A stretch of DNA of 64,000 bases from Cytophagales bacterium (GCA_022360015.1 JAKSDQ010000250.1:1-64000); one strand, 5' to 3'. Positions 43,788-53,152 are shown, counted from the first letter of the stretch. Notes: a model not told the origin generated them from the letters alone. A program made the numbers and translations.

Positions 43788-44836
43788 CAGGTATGAACGA
43801 TTAGATGAACATGAAATGATTTTTCCTCTTCTTCCATGGTAAGTTCATGCTTACCCGGGTACAACAATTGTAGTCTCTTTTTGACATTGGAAAGGCCTAT
43901 ACCACCGGTCTGGTCTTTAACAAACGCACCATCCGGCTTGCTGTTACTTACCTGCAGATCTATTTTATTACCTTCGGAAAACAAACGGATGTCTATCCAG
44001 CCCTTTTCCGTATTTTCAATTTTGCTGTGCTTAAAGCTATTTTCTATAAAAGGGATAAACAGCATAGGCTCCACTTCTGCACCATCATCGACATTTTTTA
44101 GATCTACTTGAATATTAGCCTGTCCTTCGATTTTCAGGGACTGAAACGATATGAAATTTACAATATAATCAATTTCTTTTGCCAGGGGTACCTTTTTTTC
44201 ATTACTTTCATATAAAACATATCTTAACATTTCAGAGAGTTTCATGATCATTTCCGGTGCTTTTGGAGAATTGGTGTAGGTGAGGGCGTAAATATTGTTG
44301 AGGGCGTTAAAGAGAAAGTGCGGGTTGGTTTGTGACTTCAGAAACTTCATCTCGGCCTCCAGGTTTTCACTCTTCAGTGTAATAGCCTGTTGCTTTCGTT
44401 GCTGGTTTTGTGTGTTCATCCAATAGGTACTGCTGATAAACAGGATAGCCATGGAGGAAGCCAGACTGATGTATAATCCCCGGCCGAAAAAAAACCTGGC
44501 AAAGAAAGCCGGTTTTTTGAGTGGCCTGAATGTCAGGTTTTCGCGGATAGGTAGCCATTCATTGGAAAACCTGATCAGGTAAAATATACCTGCCAATATC
44601 AATATGACTACAATAAGGTATACTAAATATCGCCCTTTTTCGACGAGCTGTGGTAAAAGATAGTAGAAGTTAAGGTAAAAAAGCATGCTATGAATAAGTA
44701 CGATCCTAAGACTGATCAATGCTGCAATATCAGGATTATTCACCTGTGAAAACCAATAAAAGGTAAGGAGGTAATAGCCCACCCAGAACAAGATGTGAAG
44801 CGCAATTTTTTTGAGTTTGAAAGCCGGCCCGATCAT
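43787..44836 (-). CDS. LytS/YehU-type sensor histidine kinase
   Basis: 349 aa. Four hydrophobic helices in the first 145 residues (LHILFWVGYYLLTFYWF; LVYLIVVILILAGIFYLI), no large extracellular domain. The His_kinase domain follows, with SQTNPHFLFNALNNIYALTY carrying the phospho-accepting His, and the ATP-binding end IPFIENSFKHS and GGIGLSNVKKRLQLLY. It phosphorylates the downstream LytTR regulator. The divergent Spy-like gene is a candidate target, by position. Confidence 0.94.
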   Translation of the reverse strand: MIGPAFKLKKIALHILFWVGYYLLTFYWFSQVNNPDIAALISLRIVLIHSMLFYLNFYYLLPQLVEKGRYLVYLIVVILILAGIFYLIRFSNEWLPIRENLTFRPLKKPAFFARFFFGRGLYISLASSMAILFISSTYWMNTQNQQRKQQAITLKSENLEAEMKFLKSQTNPHFLFNALNNIYALTYTNSPKAPEMIMKLSEMLRYVLYESNEKKVPLAKEIDYIVNFISFQSLKIEGQANIQVDLKNVDDGAEVEPMLFIPFIENSFKHSKIENTEKGWIDIRLFSEGNKIDLQVSNSKPDGAFVKDQTGGIGLSNVKKRLQLLYPGKHELTMEEEEKSFHVHLIVHT

Positions 44837-45105
44837 CGGATAAATTTAAGTACTTTTGCATGATTAAGATTCCTTTTTCAATGAAATGCCTCACTTTTTC
44901 AACCTATGGTGTTTTTCACTCAATCAGGTGGCCGGATTAAGGCAATCAGAGAATAAGACAGGCGTCAGTAGCGCTCGGTGATTGAACCGTGGTTTTTGTT
45001 GAAAAAACTGATCCATATATTGAATTTATTTTACCACGTTGGCAACAATCGCTATGTTTATTTATTGAAAAGTTAAAAGTTGTAATATTTCCAATCTTTG
45101 GTGTT

Positions 45106-45504
45106 ATGAACAGTAAACATATATTTTCAGCCTTTATAACGGGCTGTCTGCTACTGTCTTTTGACCTCCGGGCTCAGCCGGGAATCGACCCTGACGCCAT
45201 GGTCAAAAAGGAAAACGAACGGATCTTTGCTGAAATCGACGGTTTAACCGACAAGCAAAAAGAGAAGGTAACCAAAATCAATGAGGATTTTGTAGCGGCT
45301 GTTAAGGATTTAATGGCTAACCGCAGCGGTGACCGGCAGGAAATGAGGGGACAAATGAGGGCTTTGAGGGACGAAAAGGAAAAAGCTATGCAAAATGTCT
45401 TCACAGGTGAACAATTCGAAAAGTACAAAACCCTGATGGCAGAAATCAGGGAAGAAAGGAGGGGAAGAAGAGAAGGCCGGGGGAGATCGGGTGGCCGGCG
45501 TTAG
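45106..45504 (+). CDS. Small exported Spy/CpxP-like protein
   Basis: 132 aa from the ATG at 45106, chosen because it starts a proper signal peptide (HIFSAFITGCLLLSFDLRAQ); the longer frame upstream adds 39 unlikely residues. The mature part is helical and strongly charged (LTDKQKEKVTKINEDFVAAV; VFTGEQFEKYKTLM), with two LTxxQ-like positions as in Spy/CpxP periplasmic chaperones or metal-binding sensors, and an Arg/Gly-rich tail (REERRGRREGRGRSGGRR). It lies upstream of an outer-membrane barrel gene, and next to a LytS/LytTR pair. Confidence 0.75.
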   Translation: MNSKHIFSAFITGCLLLSFDLRAQPGIDPDAMVKKENERIFAEIDGLTDKQKEKVTKINEDFVAAVKDLMANRSGDRQEMRGQMRALRDEKEKAMQNVFTGEQFEKYKTLMAEIREERRGRREGRGRSGGRR

Positions 45505-45559
45505 ATTTAAGCCAATATCGCCAATGTCCCGGGCTAAGACTTAAGACAAAGACATGGCG

Positions 45560-45730
45560 CAAACGTCCCCTGACTGTTGCACAACATTTTCGACAGAATT
45601 CTTTGTGCCTCTTTGTGTCTTGGTGCCTTTGTGGTTAACCATTCTTCACCACGGAGGCACCAAGACACAAAGAGGCACAGAGGTTTTCGCCTGTAAAAAA
45701 AATACAAGCACATTCATAAGTTGTGCAACA
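45560..45730 (+). repeat. Dispersed hairpin repeat, full copy 2
   Basis: Inner stem: 45605-45635 pairs with 45648-45678, 29 of 31 positions, around a 12-base loop. Outer inverted repeat: TGTTGCACAAC (45575-45585) with GTTGTGCAACA (45720-45730). The left flank (GCGCAAACGTCCCC, TTTTCGACA) matches the copy at 12201. It has the shape of a non-autonomous mobile repeat (MITE or REP) and lies 85 bp before the next gene. Confidence 0.85.
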
Positions 45731-45814
45731 CGCACGAGACGCTACTATTGAAGGGATTCATCTTATACGGTAAAATTTTAAGTTTTATGCGAACTGTTTG
45801 TAACCTATTGCGCA

Positions 45815-48649
45815 ATGATTAAAAACTGGTTAATCCTTCTGTTTTTCGGCCTTTTTTCTGCACAGGGCTATACGCAAAGCGGTTTTATATCAGGCAAAGT
45901 GACTGATAATGAGGATGAAGAGTCATTAGTTGGTGCTAATTTAATACTTGAAAAGGCAAGTGACACTGCTGCCCGGTACTATGCCGTATCAGATGAATAT
46001 GGAAATTTCAGGTTTAGTAGCCTGGACTCCGGTGATTATCTGCTTGAAATAAGTTACATAGGCTATCAATCCTTGAAGCAAACGGTGAGCCTCGCGAGCG
46101 GGGGGAAGGATTTAGGTATCCTGACCTTAAAAAAAGACACGACACGGTTAAAAGAGGTAATTATTGAAGAGCAGGTAGTCCCTGTACGCATGAAAGGCGA
46201 TACCACGCAATTTGATGCCAAAGCATACAAAACGAACCCGGACGCCAACGCTGAGGATCTGATTGCCAAAATGCCAGGAATCATTGTTGAAAACGGTACC
46301 GTACAGGCGCAGGGTGAAAATGTGCAAAGGGTATTGGTCGATGGACGGGAGTTTTTTGGTGATGACCCAAACCTCGCCCTGAAAAACCTGCCTGCCGAGG
46401 TAATTGACAAGATTGAAGTTTTTGACCAGATGAGTGAGCAAGCCCGGTTTTCGGGGTTTGATGATGGGCAAACAACCAAAACCATCAATATTGTTACAAA
46501 AGTTGAAACCAGAAATGGTGTTTTCGGACAGGTTTATGCCGGGGGAGGTACCAACGAAAGGTATAAATCGGGAGGAAACATTAACCGGTTCGATAATGAG
46601 CAAAGACTTTCCGTCCTTGGCCTTGCCAACAATGTGAATCAGCAAAACTTTTCTAATGAAGATTTGCTGGGCGTTTTAAACAGTGGAGGAAACAGGAGGA
46701 GAAGGGTTGGAGGAGGACGGGGACAACCGGGCAGAAGTGGAGGGGGAGGCCGTTCATTTCGTGGTGGCAATAATGCTGATAACTTTTTAGTAGGTCAGCA
46801 AAACGGCATTACTACTGCTAACTCTATTGGTATCAACTACATGGATCAATGGGGTAAAAAATTAAGTTTTACCGGCAGTTATTTTTTTAATAAATCTGAT
46901 AACACCGCTATTGAACAGCTTTCCCGGGAAACTTTTTTGACAAAAGGTAACAGCCAGTTTTATGATGAAAACAACCAAAATGAGACATTGAACCTGAATC
47001 ATCGCCTGAATCTCCGGATGGAATATCAAATTGATCCATATAATTCGATCATTTTCATGCCCGGAATTAGTTTTCAGGACAATGAAGCCACCTCCAATTT
47101 TATTGGCGAAAACTCCTCTTGCACCCATGAACCCATCAGCCAAACCAATGATCTGGCTGTGAGAGATAAATCTGGCTACAATATCAACAGCAATCTGCTC
47201 TACCGCCACCGGTTCAAAAAGCGTGGCAGGACATTTTCGGCAAACTTCCGCACCCAATTCAACGAAAGTGACGGTACCGATCGGTTAAATGCGCTCAATG
47301 CGTTCTTTAACCCCGGTGGTTTGCAAAACGACAGCATTAATCAGCAGACATTGACCGACGTTAATGGTTATACCCTGGCCACCAACCTGGTGTATACTGA
47401 ACCTATTGCAGGTAAACTACAGTTGCAATTATCTTACAATGGTAGTTACTCTGAGAATATATCTGACAGAAAGACCTATCATCTCCCGAGTCAGATCAGT
47501 GAGGTTAACCTCCTGGACTCTGCCCTGTCCAATGAGTTTGAGAATGATTACATGACGCATAGCGTAGGAACCGGATTAATGTTAAGAACCGACAAGATGA
47601 TTTTGCGGGGAAGCATCTCCTACCAATCGGCGATTTTACAAAATGATCAGCTTTTTCCTGAAATAGCCTCTTTGGACAGGAACTTTAACAACGTGTTGCC
47701 AAGGTTGATGATCAGGTACAATATTTCCAGCAATAAAAACCTGAGGATTTTTTACAGGACACAAATCAACGTGCCATCGGTGAATCAATTACAGCATGTT
47801 ATCGATAACTCCAACCCCTTATCTATTACTGCCGGCAATAAAGCGCTGCGACAGGACTACTCCCATACTTTTATCACCAGGTATTCACACACTCACACAG
47901 AAAAATCCCGGAGCTTTTTCGCCTTTTTCATGTTGCGAAACACCAATAACTACATTGCCAGCAACACATTTACAGCGCCGTCCGATACGATCTTGCAGGA
48001 TGGTATTATCTTGAATCAAGGGTCACAATTCACACAACCGGTAAATCTGAACGGTTACTGGAATCTCCGGAGCTTTGTTTCCTACGGAGTGCCTAGTGGA
48101 TGGTTGCAATCAAATCTAAACTTCAACACAGGCATCACCTATAACAGGATTCCCGGAATCATCAACGAGGCAAAAAATATTTCCAAAACCCTGAACCTGA
48201 GCCAGGGGGTGGTATTGGGAAGTAACATCAGCCAGCAGGTGGATTTTACAGTATCTTACACTGCAAATTACAATATTGTCAATAACTCTGTGCAGCCGGA
48301 TCTTAACAATAACTACTTTCTGCATACTTCGGGGGTAAAGTTCAACTGGATTTTTTGGAAAGGAATTAACTTAAGAAATGAACTGAGCCATCAATTGTAC
48401 CGTGGTCTTTCCGATGAATTTAATGATGATTTTTTGCTGTGGAATGTAAGCCTGGGCAAAAAACTATTTAAAAACCAAAGGGGAGAAATCAGGGCCACGG
48501 TATTTGATTTGTTGGATCAAAATATCAGCATTTCACGCACCGTAACAGAAAGCTACGTGGAAGATTTGGACACACAAGTATTGCGACAATACTTCATGTT
48601 ATCGTTTATTTATAATATCAGGGAATTTAAGTCATCTGTTGAGAACTAA
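45815..48649 (+). CDS. TonB-dependent-receptor-like outer-membrane beta-barrel protein
   Basis: 944 aa. Signal peptide (LILLFFGLFSAQGYTQ), a carboxypeptidase D regulatory-like domain (ISGKVTDNEDEESLVGANLI), a plug-like region (AEDLIAKMPGIIVENGTVQA; LKNLPAEVIDKIEVFDQMSE) and an OMP_b-brl_3-type barrel ending FMLSFIYNIREF. No SusD follows and no clear TonB box is seen, so it belongs to the outer-membrane beta-barrel family found widely in Bacteroidota. An unusual Gly/Arg-rich stretch (NRRRRVGGGRGQPGRSGGGG, about residues 290-315) lies early in the barrel. A GC-rich hairpin terminator follows. Substrate unknown. Confidence 0.9.
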   Translation: MIKNWLILLFFGLFSAQGYTQSGFISGKVTDNEDEESLVGANLILEKASDTAARYYAVSDEYGNFRFSSLDSGDYLLEISYIGYQSLKQTVSLASGGKDLGILTLKKDTTRLKEVIIEEQVVPVRMKGDTTQFDAKAYKTNPDANAEDLIAKMPGIIVENGTVQAQGENVQRVLVDGREFFGDDPNLALKNLPAEVIDKIEVFDQMSEQARFSGFDDGQTTKTINIVTKVETRNGVFGQVYAGGGTNERYKSGGNINRFDNEQRLSVLGLANNVNQQNFSNEDLLGVLNSGGNRRRRVGGGRGQPGRSGGGGRSFRGGNNADNFLVGQQNGITTANSIGINYMDQWGKKLSFTGSYFFNKSDNTAIEQLSRETFLTKGNSQFYDENNQNETLNLNHRLNLRMEYQIDPYNSIIFMPGISFQDNEATSNFIGENSSCTHEPISQTNDLAVRDKSGYNINSNLLYRHRFKKRGRTFSANFRTQFNESDGTDRLNALNAFFNPGGLQNDSINQQTLTDVNGYTLATNLVYTEPIAGKLQLQLSYNGSYSENISDRKTYHLPSQISEVNLLDSALSNEFENDYMTHSVGTGLMLRTDKMILRGSISYQSAILQNDQLFPEIASLDRNFNNVLPRLMIRYNISSNKNLRIFYRTQINVPSVNQLQHVIDNSNPLSITAGNKALRQDYSHTFITRYSHTHTEKSRSFFAFFMLRNTNNYIASNTFTAPSDTILQDGIILNQGSQFTQPVNLNGYWNLRSFVSYGVPSGWLQSNLNFNTGITYNRIPGIINEAKNISKTLNLSQGVVLGSNISQQVDFTVSYTANYNIVNNSVQPDLNNNYFLHTSGVKFNWIFWKGINLRNELSHQLYRGLSDEFNDDFLLWNVSLGKKLFKNQRGEIRATVFDLLDQNISISRTVTESYVEDLDTQVLRQYFMLSFIYNIREFKSSVEN

Positions 48650-48719
48650 TTAGTGCTTAAATACATTGCATTAAAGTCAATGGCTTATGATAATGAAAGG
48701 ATTATATTTAATTGGTTAA

Positions 48720-48752
48720 CAAAAGCGGGCTTCAGGGTTCCGCTTTTGTATT
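48720..48752. terminator. Intrinsic terminator after the beta-barrel gene
   Basis: CAAAAGCGG (48720-48728) pairs with CCGCTTTTG (48740-48748), then TATTTTGG. The A/T-rich stem ends allow it to work in both directions, serving this gene and the convergent sulfotransferase gene. Confidence 0.85.
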
Positions 48753-48788
48753 TTGGCACTTTGGCAGCCATTGAAATGGTTGGGCCGG

Positions 48789-49526
48789 TTAATGGGCTTC
48801 AGGTAACACATAGTTGAAGTTTTTGGCACCCTGACCAATAAATGGCAGAATACTGGCAACATCAGCCTCACTCAGGTTTTCCTTCCATCTTCCCACTTTT
48901 TTGGCATGGTCTTTCCTGGAGTAAGGCTTTGAGCATTCGGCTTCTACAAATCTTTCATTATTTTCGTCCTGGATCCGGTTTGCCCATTGCATTACAGGAG
49001 CCTTATATTGCTGAAAATCAATGTTTGCCAGCTTACAGACGCTTTTGGCAGTGGCTAATGGATCGTATATCATATCTTCAAAAGTATTGATGATAACCCT
49101 GTCCATAACCTGCTCATAGCCATTGGTGTTAATGAAATTCCAGTGGTAGGCACATTTTTCCAGCAATGGCCTCGACATCCGCGCTTTCCAGTCCCCGGGC
49201 CTTGGGTGATGGCCCCAGTTGTTGGCAATGCCAACACGCAATGAACTGATAGCATCGAGTGGATGTCTTACCTGCCAGAAGAGCAGATGGTTTTCGGGAA
49301 ATAGCTGATAAAATTTTTTCAGATCGAAAGAAAGTCCGTCAAAAAAATCATTTTCATCATCCTGCACCGGCACCTTTATGGCAACTGGTGTGGAATAATC
49401 GATGGTTTCTAAAGCAGAAAACCGTGGCTCACTATAATAGGTATAGTGGGGGAGGTGATCAAAAAACTCCCCAAATATGGAGGTGCCACTACGCCCACAC
49501 CCCAGAATACATATATGCTTACTCAA
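48789..49526 (-). CDS. Sulfotransferase-family protein
   Basis: 245 aa, cytosolic. ICILGCGRSGTSIFGEFFDH is the PAPS 5'-phosphosulfate loop, and LLFWQVRHPLDAISSLRVGI carries the 3'-phosphate-binding Arg and Ser. It should transfer sulfate from PAPS to a hydroxyl or amine of an unknown acceptor, perhaps a polysaccharide or lipid. No sulfate-activation genes or polysaccharide genes lie nearby. A single gene. Confidence 0.88.
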   Translation of the reverse strand: MSKHICILGCGRSGTSIFGEFFDHLPHYTYYSEPRFSALETIDYSTPVAIKVPVQDDENDFFDGLSFDLKKFYQLFPENHLLFWQVRHPLDAISSLRVGIANNWGHHPRPGDWKARMSRPLLEKCAYHWNFINTNGYEQVMDRVIINTFEDMIYDPLATAKSVCKLANIDFQQYKAPVMQWANRIQDENNERFVEAECSKPYSRKDHAKKVGRWKENLSEADVASILPFIGQGAKNFNYVLPEAH

Positions 49527-49590
49527 AATGGCAGTTTAAAGGTTTTATATAAAATATAAAGATAAAAAATTATTTTCAGCCAAAAAATAA

Positions 49591-49613
49591 GCATCCGTGA
49601 CACTCACGGATGC
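49591..49613 (-). other. Terminator-like hairpin upstream of the sulfotransferase gene
   Basis: GCATCCGTGA and TCACGGATGC form a perfect 10-bp stem around CAC. On the minus strand a T-rich run (TTATTTTTTGG) follows, so it would act as a terminator towards the sulfotransferase start at 49526. No minus-strand gene lies to its right. The rest of 49527-49963 holds no supported gene. Confidence 0.65.
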
Positions 49614-49963
49614 TATTTCACGAAATACAAAACCAAAATGCATTTGCATTTCCAAACCTGGATTGCGAATACTTAAAAAACGGAAATTTTTTCCGGCAAG
49701 TTCTCACAAAATCATAACATTTATGTCGACAGGCGACAAATGGTATAAAGTTCAGATCTTTTTAGCTTTATTAGGAGCCATAGCATGGCCCCAAGCCCTA
49801 CGATGACTGAGAGTCGGTTTTGTAATAGTGCAAAATCCATGTATTAATAATCCGTCCCCGGTATATTAAGTCTTCATTAATATTTTTCACCGTGGGTTGA
49901 TGCTAAAATAATTATTGGGGATATTTAACTATACAAAGCGCTTGTTTTAATAAACTTTATGTT

Positions 49964-50995
49964 ATGATGTACCTGCTTAGATTTTGTATGGTTTTTACAA
50001 TTTTAGGAACCATGAACGGGCCGGAAAAGCCCGTCGATCCCTCAATGCAGGCTATGAATGAACTGGTAATTGCGTTTGGTTCCTGTAACCATGAATATGA
50101 GGAACAACCCATGTGGGCAGCCATGTTGAAACAGGAGCCTGATTTATGGATATGGCTTGGGGACAATATCTACGGTGATACCGATAATATGGACACCCTG
50201 AAATATAAATACCAGCAACAACGCTCCAATCCGGGTTATAAACATTTCAGAAATAGTGTGGAGATCATAGGCATTTGGGATGACCATGATTACGGTATAA
50301 ATGATGGTGGGGCAGGTTACCGGCAAAAAACCGAAAGCCAGCAACATTTCCTGGATTTTATCGGTGAGCCTGACCATACGCTGAGAAGGAAACAAGCGGG
50401 CATTTATACGTCCTACATGAAGGAGGTTGGCGATTTGCAGGTGAAGATTATTTTGCTGGATACCAGGTATCACCGTGATACATTGTTTAAGAAAAAACGC
50501 GCTTACCTGCCCAATGAAGAAGGGGACATCCTTGGCGGGCAGCAATGGCAATGGCTGGAAAAGCAATTGAAAACCAGTAAGGCAGATGTTAATATCATTG
50601 CCAGCAGCATTCAGGTAATTCCGGAGCAACACGCCTATGAAAAATGGGCTAATTTCCCCAATGCCCGCCAAAGGTTATTTAATTTGGTGGCAGAAAGCAA
50701 AGCCCGGGGCGTATTGTTTCTGAGTGGTGACCGCCACATTGCTGAATTTTCTAAAATCGAACTCTCCTCACCCAATTACCCCTTATACGACCTTACATCG
50801 AGTGGCCTGACTCATACCTGGCGCCGTGCATCCAGGGAACGAAATAAGTACAGAACCGGACCCTTGCTCGTCGAGCTCAACTATGGTCTGCTGCATATTC
50901 GGAAGGTACAAGGCAAAACAACCGTTGAAGCCTCTGTAAGGGGGTTAAACGATAATCTTTATTTCAAAGAATTGATTTCGTTCCCAACGCCTTAA
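49964..50995 (+). CDS. PhoD-like metallophosphatase
   Basis: 343 aa. FGSCNHEYEEQPMWAAM, DLWIWLGDNIYGDTDN, GIWDDHDYGINDGG and VLFLSGDRHIAEFSKI are the metal and substrate motifs of the PhoD/alkaline phosphatase D family. The N-terminal segment (YLLRFCMVFTILGTMNG) is only weakly signal-like, without a Tat motif. Likely a phosphodiesterase or phosphatase releasing phosphate. An isolated gene; the other metallophosphatase in the window is of a different family. Confidence 0.92.
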   Translation: MMYLLRFCMVFTILGTMNGPEKPVDPSMQAMNELVIAFGSCNHEYEEQPMWAAMLKQEPDLWIWLGDNIYGDTDNMDTLKYKYQQQRSNPGYKHFRNSVEIIGIWDDHDYGINDGGAGYRQKTESQQHFLDFIGEPDHTLRRKQAGIYTSYMKEVGDLQVKIILLDTRYHRDTLFKKKRAYLPNEEGDILGGQQWQWLEKQLKTSKADVNIIASSIQVIPEQHAYEKWANFPNARQRLFNLVAESKARGVLFLSGDRHIAEFSKIELSSPNYPLYDLTSSGLTHTWRRASRERNKYRTGPLLVELNYGLLHIRKVQGKTTVEASVRGLNDNLYFKELISFPTP

Positions 50996-51147
50996 TTAAC
51001 CCCGGTTTACCCCATTGGTATAGGGGGCAGCAATTGACTGTTTCCTAATGTCCGTAAAATTCAATACTTTTATCTTTTTGCCGGAGAGGCTGGGAATGCC
51101 ATCTTCCGAAAGATTAAAAATATATAACCTCCAAAAAACGTTGGATT

Positions 51148-51906
51148 ATGTCCATTCAATCAATACAAGACTTAGAAGGTATGACCCTTGCCGGTAAGGT
51201 GGTTGGGGAAACATTGAATAAAATGTTGACCTTTGCCAAACCCGGGATGTCTACTAAAACCCTTGACGACTTTGGCTACGAAATCCTGAAGTCCTACGGG
51301 GCCAATCCGGCTCCCCAGAAAGAGTATGGTTTTCCGGGATGGAATTGCATTAGCGTTAATCATGAGGTGGCTCATGGAATACCCTCGAACCGCGTCATAC
51401 TTCAGGAGGGCGACCTTGTGAATGTGGATGTCTCGGCAGAGATAAACGGCTATTATGGAGATAATGGCGCATCCTTTGTGTTGGGCAGGGACACCAGGCA
51501 ATTAACCCCCCTCGTCAACTCTTCCAAGGAAATACTTTACAAGGCTATCAGCAAAATAAGAGGCGGCGTCAAAATCGCAGCCATTGGTGCCCTCATTGAA
51601 AATGAAGCCAAGAAGAGAGGCTTCACCACCATTAAAAACCTGGTTGGCCATGGTATCGGTATGACATTACACGATCATCCCCACGAGATTCCCTGCTTCG
51701 CAGACCGCACCAACAAATACAGATTCAGAAAAGATACTGTTATCGCCCTTGAAACCTTTATTTCCACCAAAGCCCGGATGGTCAGGCAGGCCAGTGACGG
51801 GTGGACCTTCAAAACCCCCGATGGGAGCTTCGTGGCACAGCATGAACATACGCTGATTGTTACGGACAAAGACCCCGTCATACTCACCGCAAATAATGGA
51901 GTTTGA
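51148..51906 (+). CDS. map: Methionine aminopeptidase, type I
   Basis: 252 aa, cytosolic. The five metal ligands are recognisable: the two Asp in VNVDVSAEINGYYGDNGASF, His in VGHGIGMTLHDHP, and the two Glu in VIALETFIST and QHEHTLIV; NHEVAHGIPSNRVI carries the substrate-contact His. The enzyme removes the initiator methionine from new proteins. It is encoded away from the ribosomal-protein operons where a map gene often lies, and so could be a second copy. Convergent with msrB. Confidence 0.95.
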   Translation: MSIQSIQDLEGMTLAGKVVGETLNKMLTFAKPGMSTKTLDDFGYEILKSYGANPAPQKEYGFPGWNCISVNHEVAHGIPSNRVILQEGDLVNVDVSAEINGYYGDNGASFVLGRDTRQLTPLVNSSKEILYKAISKIRGGVKIAAIGALIENEAKKRGFTTIKNLVGHGIGMTLHDHPHEIPCFADRTNKYRFRKDTVIALETFISTKARMVRQASDGWTFKTPDGSFVAQHEHTLIVTDKDPVILTANNGV

Positions 51907-51972
51907 GTGTGGGTGTGAGTTTGAGGGAGGTGGTGGAAGGTGTATTTTATTTGTGGAGATAGGTGGGTAGTT

Positions 51973-52371
51973 TTAGTCGTTGGGCCGGGGTTTTAGCTTT
52001 TCAGGTACGAAATTCATGCTGATGGAGTTTACACAATGACGGAGGTTTTTAGGGGTCAGGTATTCGCCTTTGAAAACGTGTCCGAGATGGGCGTCACAAT
52101 TAGCGCAAAGGATTTCCGTGCGCTGCCCGTCGGCATCAGTCGCACGCCGTACAGCACCCTCAATTTCACCATCAAAGCTTGGCCAGCCACAGTGGGAAGG
52201 AAATTTGTGCTCGGAATAATAAAGCGGTGCATTGCAGCGCTTGCATGTATAGGTGCCACCCGGTTCAAAATGTTTTTCATATTTACCGGTAAATGCCCTT
52301 TCGGTACCTTTATGAATGAGTACCCTTTCTTCTTCAGGGGTTAAATGATTAAATGCTTGTTTTGTTTTCAT
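51973..52371 (-). CDS. msrB: Peptide-methionine (R)-S-oxide reductase
   Basis: 132 aa from the ATG at 52371 ([20 protein letters not shown]). The longer frame upstream runs through the 33-bp hairpin and gives an unlikely N-terminus. Zinc cysteines ([17 protein letters not shown]), [14 protein letters not shown] and the catalytic LRHCVNSIS are all present. It repairs methionine-R-sulfoxide. No signal peptide, so cytosolic, unlike the exported MsrAB encoded 1.1 kb to the right. The nested palindrome at 52392-52424 ends 21 bp before its start codon. Confidence 0.95.
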   Translation of the reverse strand: MKTKQAFNHLTPEEERVLIHKGTERAFTGKYEKHFEPGGTYTCKRCNAPLYYSEHKFPSHCGWPSFDGEIEGAVRRATDADGQRTEILCANCDAHLGHVFKGEYLTPKNLRHCVNSISMNFVPEKLKPRPND

Positions 52372-52391
52372 TGTGTTGTAAATTATGTTCC

Positions 52392-52424
52392 AGTCATAGT
52401 ATGACTTCAAGTCATACTATGACT
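52392..52424. repeat. 33-bp nested-palindrome hairpin, copy 2
   Basis: AGTCATAGTATGACT, loop TCA, AGTCATACTATGACT: the arms are identical to those of the copy at 12126-12158 but in swapped order, with a different 3-base loop. It lies 21 bp upstream of the msrB start codon, as copy 1 lies 40 bp upstream of the phosphatase start. Confidence 0.9.
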
Positions 52425-52509
52425 TTCACGGGAATATTGTATTCCTATCAATGTAATACTATCCTACTTTCTTCCGGAATACTTTGAACCGAACAGGCAT
52501 ATTGAAATC

Positions 52510-53037
52510 TTACTTAATAATCACACCACTCGCGACAAAAGCAATTTCTCTTTTGGGGCTCGTGATGGCATCAATTTCCTCCTGGGTTTTCCCGGCATCT
52601 TTGGCATAATGTTTTAAAGTCTCTACGTCTGTCTCGATCTGTTTTGCGTATCCTTCTATAATGGTCTCTTTGCCTTCCATACCCTCTTTGGGTACAAAAA
52701 ATCCATAATCTTTAAAAGTCACCCTTATTTCGCTGTCATCGGCCAAATTCACTTTCATCCAGCAACCTTTTACTTGGCAGGTAGCGCGTATTTTGCTGGA
52801 AAATTTCACCTTGACCGAATCTTTACCTTCCAGCGCAGCCAATAATTCTTCGGCTTGTACGGCGCCTTCCCCGGTGATTTTTTCACCGTAGAAATTCATG
52901 CCGCTGGCTTCGGCAACCGGCTCTTCGGCAGGTTCTGTACCGGCTCCTTCCCCGGTTTTCTGTGTTGGCTGTTGACAGGCGACCATAACAGCAAGGCACG
53001 CCAGCAATTGCATAATATCTTTCATCGGGTTTTTCAT
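52510..53037 (-). CDS. DUF4920 lipoprotein
   Basis: 175 aa. Lipoprotein signal (IMQLLACLAVMVACQQPTQK), a short Glu/Pro-rich linker, then the DUF4920 domain with its hallmark ATCQVKGCWMKVNLADDSE and a C-terminal GYAKQIETDVETLKHYAKDA. The two conserved Cys and the Trp/Met suggest metal or redox binding, but no function is established. It lies between two methionine-sulfoxide reductase genes in the same direction, 139 and 116 bp away, which hints at a role in envelope redox homeostasis. Confidence 0.85.
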   Translation of the reverse strand: MKNPMKDIMQLLACLAVMVACQQPTQKTGEGAGTEPAEEPVAEASGMNFYGEKITGEGAVQAEELLAALEGKDSVKVKFSSKIRATCQVKGCWMKVNLADDSEIRVTFKDYGFFVPKEGMEGKETIIEGYAKQIETDVETLKHYAKDAGKTQEEIDAITSPKREIAFVASGVIIK

Positions 53038-53152
53038 AAGTGTTCTGTTTTAGTGTAAAGTATTTTGAGAAGTATTTTAGGCACAAATTTAATCAAACCC
53101 TCACATAATTTATAAAAATCAAACCGTAGTCATGATTATTCAATGCAAAAAC

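Noticed and set aside
48720..48752. Hairpin considered as a third copy of the dispersed repeat
   Set aside because: Its stem sequence is unrelated to the CTTTGTGTCTT core; it behaves as an ordinary terminator.
49597..49806. 69-codon plus-strand frame in the sulfotransferase/PhoD gap
   Set aside because: It begins inside the hairpin and encodes nothing recognisable; no promoter was seen.
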